Part shown: in pieces, positions 26,677 to 32,328 of the stretch
Layout of the letters: each line of letters opens with the position of its first letter
Position numbering within the stretch: the first letter of the stretch is position 1
DNA from: Flavobacteriales bacterium
GTDB taxonomy: Bacteria > Bacteroidota > Bacteroidia > Flavobacteriales_D > Crocinitomicaceae
NCBI GenBank assembly: GCA_947505255.1
Contig: CANNKP010000012.1
Location: 1 to 35,580, forward strand
Direction of reading: 5' to 3'
Length of the DNA stretch: 35,580 nucleotides
Position numbers and translations under genes: made by a program
Notes under the pieces: model-generated
What the model was told of the DNA's origin: nothing
Database searches by the model: none
What the model saw: the letters and a program-made list of their open reading frames with translations, nothing else

Positions 26677-27791
26677 AATTTTGTGGCTGCTTGCGTTAAT
26701 GTATCTGTGTCTTTTGCAAAACAAAAACGAATAAGTTGTTTGTCTTTTTTATCTGCATTAAAAACAGATAGTGGAATTGTTGCAACGCCAAATTCCGTTA
26801 CAAGTCTTTTTGTGAAATCAACATCTGATTCTTTTGAAATGTTTGCATAAGAGGCAACTTGAAAATAAGATCCTTCTGAAGGAAGAAGTTCAAAGCGACT
26901 AGTGTTAATTAGATTTCTAAATAAATCTCTCTTTTCTTGGTAGAAGTCGCCTAATTGCGTTACATCAATTAAATCTAAATATTCTGAAAGGGCAACTTGC
27001 GCGACGCTATTTACACAAAACACTAAAAATTGATGTACTTTCTTAATTTCAACCAGGAGGTTTTCTGGAGCGATGATATAACCGATTTTCCAACCCGTGA
27101 TATGGAACGTTTTTCCAAAGGATGAAACAATCACGCTTCTATCAACAATTTTTTGTCTCGTATTTATGGAGATATGTTTGTTTTCAAATGTAATAAATTC
27201 ATATACTTCATCAGAAAGAAGAATCAGATTCGGAAATTTGTCCATTATCACTTCAAGGGCCAGCAAATCGGCTAAATTAAAGATACGTCCAGATGGATTA
27301 TGTGGGTTATTAATAATTAAAAGTTTCGTTTTCCCATTAATTGAAGCTTCAATTCGCTCCCAGTTTGGCGTAAAATCATCATTTAAAGGAACTCGAACTG
27401 ATTTTGCTCCAGATAAAATCACAGGTGGCTCATAACAATCATAACAAGGGTCGAGGATAACGACTTCCTCTCCAATATTTACCAATGCTTGAATAATTGT
27501 GAATATTGCTTGTGTCGCTCCTGCAGTTACTAAAATTTCTTTTTCTGGATTTGGACTTCTACCATAACATTTTTCTGTCATGGCTGCAATTTTCACTAAT
27601 AATGGCTGATAACCAGCCATTGGCGCATACTGATGAATGGGATCCTTTGCAATCCGTTGTAAAATGTCTGTTAATTTGGAATCTACAGGAAAATTAGGAA
27701 AGCCTTGTGACAGATTTATTGCATTATGCTCCACTGCTAGCTTCGACATAACTGTAAAAATGGTTGTTCCTACGTTGGGTAATTTTGACAT
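26664..27791 (-). CDS. PLP aminotransferase, methionine aminotransferase (YbdL)-like
   Basis: A 375-residue class I/II aminotransferase. Fold-type I markers: NLSQGFPNFP near residue 26-35, YAPMAGYQPL near 55-64 for the substrate loop, NNPHNPSG at 161-168, DEVYEFITF near 194, the PLP lysine Lys227 in SSFGKTFHITGWKIGY, and a closing FCFAKD. The NLSQGFPNFP start and YEFITF are typical of the kynurenine/glutamine transaminase and YbdL group, which use methionine or glutamine with ketoacids. With the overlapping omega-amidase it would regenerate methionine from 4-methylthio-2-oxobutyrate with glutamine as amino donor. Exact substrate is inferred. It is transcribed divergently from the glycosyltransferase at 27954. 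Confidence 0.88.
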   Translation of the reverse strand: MSKLPNVGTTIFTVMSKLAVEHNAINLSQGFPNFPVDSKLTDILQRIAKDPIHQYAPMAGYQPLLVKIAAMTEKCYGRSPNPEKEILVTAGATQAIFTIIQALVNIGEEVVILDPCYDCYEPPVILSGAKSVRVPLNDDFTPNWERIEASINGKTKLLIINNPHNPSGRIFNLADLLALEVIMDKFPNLILLSDEVYEFITFENKHISINTRQKIVDRSVIVSSFGKTFHITGWKIGYIIAPENLLVEIKKVHQFLVFCVNSVAQVALSEYLDLIDVTQLGDFYQEKRDLFRNLINTSRFELLPSEGSYFQVASYANISKESDVDFTKRLVTEFGVATIPLSVFNADKKDKQLIRFCFAKDTDTLTQAATKLCKI

Positions 27792-27953
27792 TTTAGAATA
27801 GAATTTTAGTTAAAAGTAAAAATATTCAATCAAAATTGATGGTTGAATCTAAAGAATACATCCCTTATTTTTCTTATAATTGTTTAAAATTAAAAGATGA
27901 TTCGAATAATAGCCTTATTATTTTTATGTTCTTTCAAACTGGCTTTCTAAAAG

Positions 27954-29528
27954 ATGAAAAAATACCATTCCGTTTTATTTATTTTGATTCTGCTTTTTAT
28001 CTCGGCATTATTCAATCAATTCAAAACGAATAATTTTCCACCTCGATCGATGCATCAATGGAGACAAACGGATGCCTATTCAATTACCTATAATTATTAT
28101 GCTGAAGGAATGCATTTTTTTGAACCGAGAATGCATAATCAAACTTCGAAAGAAGGCAAAGCAGTCGGTGAATTCCCAATTATATATTACATCGACGCAT
28201 TAATTTGGAAAATCACTGGCCCATCCTTTTTTAGCGCACGAGTTTTAAATTTATGTATTGCTTTTTTAGGGTTATTTGCACTTTTTAAAACAATTAAACT
28301 TTTGTTGAATGATTATTTTTTCGCTTACATCATTCCAATACTGATCTTTTCGTCGCCTCTTTATGGTTATTATTCAAATAGCTTTCTAATTAACATTCCA
28401 GCACTAAGTTTCTTATTTATGGGTTGGTATTATTTCCTTCTGTTTTTTAAGAAAAAAAATAGTTGGATTTTAGTGTTTTCGCTATTCTTCATAACATTAA
28501 CTGGCTTACTGAGACCTTCAATGTTAATTGGTTTTTTACCTGTTTATGCGCTGGTATTTTTGGAGATAATTGGAACTGTTAAAAGTAGTATTTTTTTCAA
28601 ACGAATTTTGCATACAGCCCTTTTATTGGTTCCGCTTCTTGCAATTTACGGATGGATGATTTTCAGTAAAAATTACAATGCGGTCAATGATTCCATTTAT
28701 TTTTTATCGACAATCCGACCAATTTGGGAAAATGAGAATATTCCACATGTTTGGTCTAAATTGAGTTTTGGAATGTTTCCAGAATGGTATCATACTTCGG
28801 TGAGAACTATTTTCTGTTTGATTTTTCTATGGTTGATTTTAAATCCAAAAAAGCAGAACAAGTTTGTGTTCTTTTTTACTTGTTCAATCGTATTAGAATT
28901 AATTCTTTACGTCCTGCTTTGGTTCAGTAATTTTGATGTTCATGATTACTATTTAATAGAATTTTTCATTCTTGTTCCGCCCTTGTTAATTTGCTTTTTA
29001 ATGTTTATTCAGCAAAATCATGAGCAACTATTTTATTCAAAATCAATAAGAATAATGACGGTTGTTGCAATTTGTCTTTCATTATTTTATGGGGCTTCTA
29101 AGACAAGAATGAAATATGATAAAAAGGTATTTTTTCTAACTGAAATCTTTTTATCAGAGGATGAAATTGGTTATTGGAAATGGTTTCATTGGGATTACGA
29201 CACAAAGTCAAAAGCATATGAATCAGTAACACCTTATCTTCGTTCTTTAGGGATTAAAAGGACCGATTTAGTAGTCAGTGTTCCAGATCAAAGCCCAAAC
29301 ATAACCTTATCTTTGATGGATCAAAAAGGGTTTACATCCATTTATTCTTCTGATGAGAATTTACACGATTATTTACCAAAATTCATTAAAAGAGGAGCAA
29401 AATATCTAATTGTGAAAGACCCAGAAATTCTGAAAAACAAGAGATTGTTAACGTATACGAAAGAAAAAATAGGTTCTTTTAAGAACATTCAAATTTATAA
29501 ACTACCTTCATCCAAAGAACAAAACTAA
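27954..29528 (+). CDS. GT39-like (PMT/ArnT-type) integral-membrane glycosyltransferase
   Basis: A 524-residue polytopic protein. The first helix (about 6-22) is followed by a periplasmic loop with HQWRQTDAYSITYNYY, the conserved early loop of GT-C enzymes acting on polyprenyl-phosphate sugars (the aspartate there, Asp41, is the expected catalytic base). Roughly ten further hydrophobic segments extend to about residue 390, followed by a soluble tail of about 130 residues (KWFHWDYDTKSKAYESV... to ...QIYKLPSSKEQN). It probably transfers a sugar from a lipid carrier to an envelope molecule on the outer face of the inner membrane. The acceptor is not predictable. The lipoprotein gene follows after 4 bp. 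Confidence 0.83.
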   Translation: MKKYHSVLFILILLFISALFNQFKTNNFPPRSMHQWRQTDAYSITYNYYAEGMHFFEPRMHNQTSKEGKAVGEFPIIYYIDALIWKITGPSFFSARVLNLCIAFLGLFALFKTIKLLLNDYFFAYIIPILIFSSPLYGYYSNSFLINIPALSFLFMGWYYFLLFFKKKNSWILVFSLFFITLTGLLRPSMLIGFLPVYALVFLEIIGTVKSSIFFKRILHTALLLVPLLAIYGWMIFSKNYNAVNDSIYFLSTIRPIWENENIPHVWSKLSFGMFPEWYHTSVRTIFCLIFLWLILNPKKQNKFVFFFTCSIVLELILYVLLWFSNFDVHDYYLIEFFILVPPLLICFLMFIQQNHEQLFYSKSIRIMTVVAICLSLFYGASKTRMKYDKKVFFLTEIFLSEDEIGYWKWFHWDYDTKSKAYESVTPYLRSLGIKRTDLVVSVPDQSPNITLSLMDQKGFTSIYSSDENLHDYLPKFIKRGAKYLIVKDPEILKNKRLLTYTKEKIGSFKNIQIYKLPSSKEQN

Positions 29529-29532
29529 CAGC

Positions 29533-29787
29533 ATGAAATTACTTTTTATTTTCACGTCAATAATATTGCTGAGCGCATGTAATTCGAAAGACGAGCAATT
29601 TTGTAAATGTCTTAAAGCTGGAGAGGAATTGAACGATTTCTCATCGAAACTTTTTAGTGCAGAGATTACATCTGAAAAAGCTGAAAAATTAAAAGGTCTG
29701 AAAGAGGTTAAGAAAAAAGAATGTGTCGATTATCAAATGATGAGCGGTAAAGAAATGTTAGAAAAGAAGGCTTCTTGTAAAGAATAA
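29533..29787 (+). CDS. small Cys-containing lipoprotein
   Basis: An 84-residue protein. The signal MKLLFIFTSIILLSAC gives Cys16 as the lipidation site. The mature 69 residues contain four more cysteines (24, 26, 64 and 82), with the pair in CKCLKAGEEL, and are highly charged and helical (TSEKAEKLKGLKEVKKKECVDYQ). The cysteine spacing suggests disulphides in the periplasm. It resembles small Bacteroidota lipoproteins with a C-x-C-x(n)-C pattern, but I cannot name a family. Only 4 bp from the upstream glycosyltransferase gene, so co-expressed with it. Confidence 0.82.
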   Translation: MKLLFIFTSIILLSACNSKDEQFCKCLKAGEELNDFSSKLFSAEITSEKAEKLKGLKEVKKKECVDYQMMSGKEMLEKKASCKE

Positions 29788-29798
29788 ATTCAAAAGTT

Positions 29799-29900
29799 AT
29801 GTTAGGATTATTACTTATTTATTTCATCGGAAAATACTTTTACCAATTAGCTGAATTACATCATAAAAGCAAATGGGGGTTTGCTATTCCTATTGCTTAG
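29799..29900 (+). pseudogene. probable truncated small membrane-protein gene at the edge of the repeat array
   Basis: An open frame of 33 codons starts 11 bp after the lipoprotein stop: MLGLLLIYFIGKYFYQLAE, then a short basic segment and KWGFAIPIA, stopping at TAG 29898-29900. The N-terminus resembles small Bacteroidota membrane proteins with a YFIGK(Y/F)FY.LAE start and a KWGFAILGI... continuation into further helices. Here the frame ends as the 160-bp array begins (29891). The natural interpretation is that the array replaced or disrupted the 3' part of the gene. The similarity is from memory, so the original length is not established, and a functional 33-residue peptide cannot be excluded. 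Confidence 0.55.
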
Positions 29901-30817
29901 CCTATTATCTTTTGGAGCTGTTTCTGCGCCTATCAGCGATATCAGCGGGTGAAAGGATATTATCATTTCCCGCAGAAAACGCTGACAAAAGCACTAAAGG
30001 ATACACTCTATCAATTTCTGTTTTAATTTTTGGTTTTTGTTGTTATTTTCTATTGCTTAGCCTATTATCTTTTGGAGCTGTTTCTTCTCCTATCAGCGAT
30101 ATCAGCGGGAGAAAGGATATTATCATTTCCCGCAGAAAACGCAGACAAAAGCACTAAAGGATACACTCTATCAATTTCTGTTTTAATTTTTGGTTTTTGT
30201 TGTCATTTCCTGCTGCTTAGCCTATTATCTTTTGGAGCTGTTTCTTCTCCTATCAGCGATATCAGGAGGAGAAAGGATATACTCATTTCCCGCAGAAAAT
30301 GCAGACAAAAGCACTAAAGGATACACTCTATCAATTTCTGTTTTAATTTTTGGTTTTTGTTGTTATTTCTTAATGCTTAGCCTATTATCTTTTGGATCTG
30401 TTTCTGCGCCTATCAGCGATATCAGGAGGAGAAAGGATATTATCATTTCCCGCAGAAAACGCTGACAAAAGCACTAAAGGATACACTCTATCAATTTCTG
30501 TTTTAATTTTTGGTTTTTGTTGTCATTTCCTACTGCTTAGCCTATTATCTTTTGGAGCTGTTTCTGCGCCTATCAGCGATATCAGCGGGAGAAAGGATAT
30601 ACTCATTTCCCGCAGAAAACGCTGACAAAAGCACTAAAGGATACACTCTATCAATTTCTGTTTTAATTTTTGGTTTTTGTTGTCATTTCCTACTGCTTAG
30701 CCTATTATCTTTTGGATCTGTTTCTTCTCCTATCAGCGATATCAGGAGGAGAAAGGATATAATCATTTCCCGCAGAAAACGCTGACAAAAGCACTAAAGG
30801 ATATACTCTATCAATTT
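29891..30817. repeat. tandem array of a 160-bp unit, about 5.8 copies
   Basis: Units begin at 29891, 30051, 30211, 30371, 30531 and 30691; the last ends at 30817 (127 bp). The period is exactly 160 bp in each complete copy, and copies are nearly identical, differing at a few sites only. Recurrent landmarks are CCTATTATCTTTTGGA near the start, the inverted-repeat core described separately, GCACTAAAGGATACACTC, and a T/G-rich end. The period is not a multiple of three, so every copy is read in a different frame and the long overlapping open frames across the array are not credible as genes. The array lies between convergent genes, 19 bp from the hemL stop. Confidence 0.97.
30091..30147. repeat. 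REP-like imperfect inverted repeat in each 160-bp unit (coordinates of copy 2)
   Basis: Left arm TATCAGCGATATCAGCGGGA (30091-30110) and right arm TCCCGCAGAAAACGCAGACA (30128-30147) are complementary at 15 of 20 positions around a 17-nt spacer, with GCGGGA/TCCCGC perfectly paired. Units with CGCTGA in the right arm pair at 16 of 20. In copies 3, 4 and 6 the inner GCGGGA reads GGAGGA, weakening that stem. The design (two short TCAGCG/TCTGCG-type blocks flanking a GC-rich palindrome) recalls intergenic palindromes I remember from Flavobacteriia genomes. Confidence 0.8.
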
Positions 30818-30836
30818 ATAGTAGACATGTTATCCC

Positions 30837-32141
30837 TTAAAAAATAACATCCAAACATTCACAGAAAATACCAGCAGCTTTCTCTAGAATTTCTTTTGAA
30901 TGTGCGGAAGATACAAATCCAACTTCATATCCACTTGGCCCTAAATAAACACCACGATTCAATAATTCTCGGTGTAAATTTTTAAATCCTGTCATGTCAG
31001 GGTTGATTTCATCTGCTTTGTGAATGCTTTTCTTTCCATCAAATGACAACCAGAATATTGAACCAACAGTAACCAATTCAAAATTATATCCTTTCGATTT
31101 TGCATGCGTGTTTATGATTGAAACAAAATAAGTTGTTCTTTCAGCTTGATCTTCATAAAACCCTGGTTTGGCACATTCTGTTAATTGCGCAATTCCCGCA
31201 GCCATTGCAACTGGATTCCCAGATAACGTTCCTGCTTGATAAACGGGCCCATCAGGAGAAACACACGCCATGATTTCTTTGCTTGCGCCATATGCTCCAA
31301 CAGGTAAACCACCACCTATTATTTTTCCGTAAGTAACAAGATCAGGCTTAATTCCATAGTATTCTGCAGCTCCCGAAAAAGCAACCCTGAACCCAGAAAT
31401 CACCTCGTCAAAGAACAACAAAATTCCATTTTCAGTGCATATTTCTCGAAGTGCTAAAAGGAACGTTTTTTCCTGTAAAAGCAGCCCATTATTCGCTGGA
31501 ATTGGTTCAATAATCGCACACGCAATTTCACCCTTGTGCTCTGAAATACATTTTTTTAAAGCGTCAATATCGTTCAAAGGTAAAACCAATGTATCCATCG
31601 CAACATGTTCTGGAACGCCAGCACTTGAAGATTCGCCGAAGGTTACAAGTCCGCTTCCTGCTTTTACCAGAAGTGCATCTGAGTGCCCATGATAACACCC
31701 TTCGAACTTGATAATTTTATCTCTACCCGTATATCCTCTTGCCAAACGCAATGCTGACATTACGGCTTCTGTTCCAGAACTAGTGAAGCGAATTTTATCA
31801 ATAAATGGATTACGGCTTAAAATCAACTCAGCCAGTTCATTTTCTAAGCGAGTAGGAGCCCCGAAACTAGCACCATTTTGCAAAGCAGCAACGATTTTAG
31901 TATACACGGCTGGATGATTGTGACCTAAAATAAGTGGTCCCCAACTGCAACAAAAATCGATGAATTCATTGTCATCTTCATCCCAAATCATACATCCATC
32001 ACCTTTTTTAATAAAAAGCGGAGAACCTTCTACTGACTTAAATGCTCGAACAGGAGAATTTACTCCGCCCGGGAAATAGGTTTTTGCTTTTTCAAAAAGT
32101 CCTTCAGATGTTGTTCTTATTATCTTCGTTTGCGCAGACAT
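30837..32141 (-). CDS. hemL: glutamate-1-semialdehyde 2,1-aminomutase
   Basis: A 434-residue PLP enzyme that turns glutamate-1-semialdehyde into 5-aminolevulinate in the C5 route to heme. The start at 32141 (MSAQTK) is preferred over an upstream Met at 32162, because a -7 element overlaps the latter. Family signature segments: PGGVNSPVRAF near 24-34, IDFCCSWGPLILGHNHP near 61-77, SSGTEAVMSALRLARGYTGR near 121-140, GCYHGHSDALLVKAGSG near 148-164, FFDEVISGFR near 243-252, and PLP Lys273 in TYGKIIGGGLPVGAYG. Length is normal. Codons 30-101 are duplicated at the window's right edge. Identity is certain. Confidence 0.97.
   Translation of the reverse strand: MSAQTKIIRTTSEGLFEKAKTYFPGGVNSPVRAFKSVEGSPLFIKKGDGCMIWDEDDNEFIDFCCSWGPLILGHNHPAVYTKIVAALQNGASFGAPTRLENELAELILSRNPFIDKIRFTSSGTEAVMSALRLARGYTGRDKIIKFEGCYHGHSDALLVKAGSGLVTFGESSSAGVPEHVAMDTLVLPLNDIDALKKCISEHKGEIACAIIEPIPANNGLLLQEKTFLLALREICTENGILLFFDEVISGFRVAFSGAAEYYGIKPDLVTYGKIIGGGLPVGAYGASKEIMACVSPDGPVYQAGTLSGNPVAMAAGIAQLTECAKPGFYEDQAERTTYFVSIINTHAKSKGYNFELVTVGSIFWLSFDGKKSIHKADEINPDMTGFKNLHRELLNRGVYLGPSGYEVGFVSSAHSKEILEKAAGIFCECLDVIF
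31839..32052 (-). repeat. hemL segment duplicated at 35367-35580
   Basis: This part of hemL (codon 101 back to codon 30) matches the last 214 bp of the window at a constant offset of 3,528 bp with two mismatches (31911/35439 and 31923/35451). The left boundary is sharp: similarity starts at ATTTTCTAAG and is lost immediately to the left. The right boundary is the window edge, so the true length is unknown. Confidence 0.95.
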
Positions 32142-32159
32142 GTTATCTTCTTTTGAATG

Positions 32160-32167
32160 CAAAATTA
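32160..32167 (-). promoter_or_regulatory. candidate -7 element (TAATTTTG) of hemL
   Basis: TAATTTTG on the minus strand is an exact TAnnTTTG match 18 bp before the ATG at 32141. It overlaps the alternative upstream Met codon (32160-32162), which supports the downstream start. No convincing -33 element is seen. Confidence 0.45.
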
Positions 32168-32328
32168 TAACTAAATCTAAGGGTACGATAAGATTTTTAA
32201 TTAATTTCTCAATTGATTATTCTTCTTTATACAGACTGAATATAATAGATTGTATAATAACATCATATATTCCAAAAGGTATTTATGAAATTTGGTAAAA
32301 TGCAATGCTATTTTAGCGAAAAAATAAA

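Noticed and set aside
27836-28033. 65-codon open frame ahead of the GT39-like gene
   Set aside because: It overlaps the real gene's signal/first helix in another frame, has no ribosome binding site or recognisable content, and crosses the divergent promoter gap.
29873-30785. Five overlapping open frames of about 77-95 codons across the repeat array
   Set aside because: They are frame-shifted copies of the same 160-bp DNA (160 is not divisible by three), most start only at TTG or GTG-type codons, and no frame is kept along the array. They are a by-product of the repeat, not genes.
29891-30817. CRISPR array
   Set aside because: Units are contiguous and identical over the full 160 bp, with no 20-40-bp repeats and no unique spacers, and no cas gene is present in the window.
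32163-32328. Possible attachment site or insertion sequence ends between hemL and the T9SS gene
   Set aside because: No inverted-repeat ends, target duplication or recombinase remnant could be seen; only AT-rich sequence.
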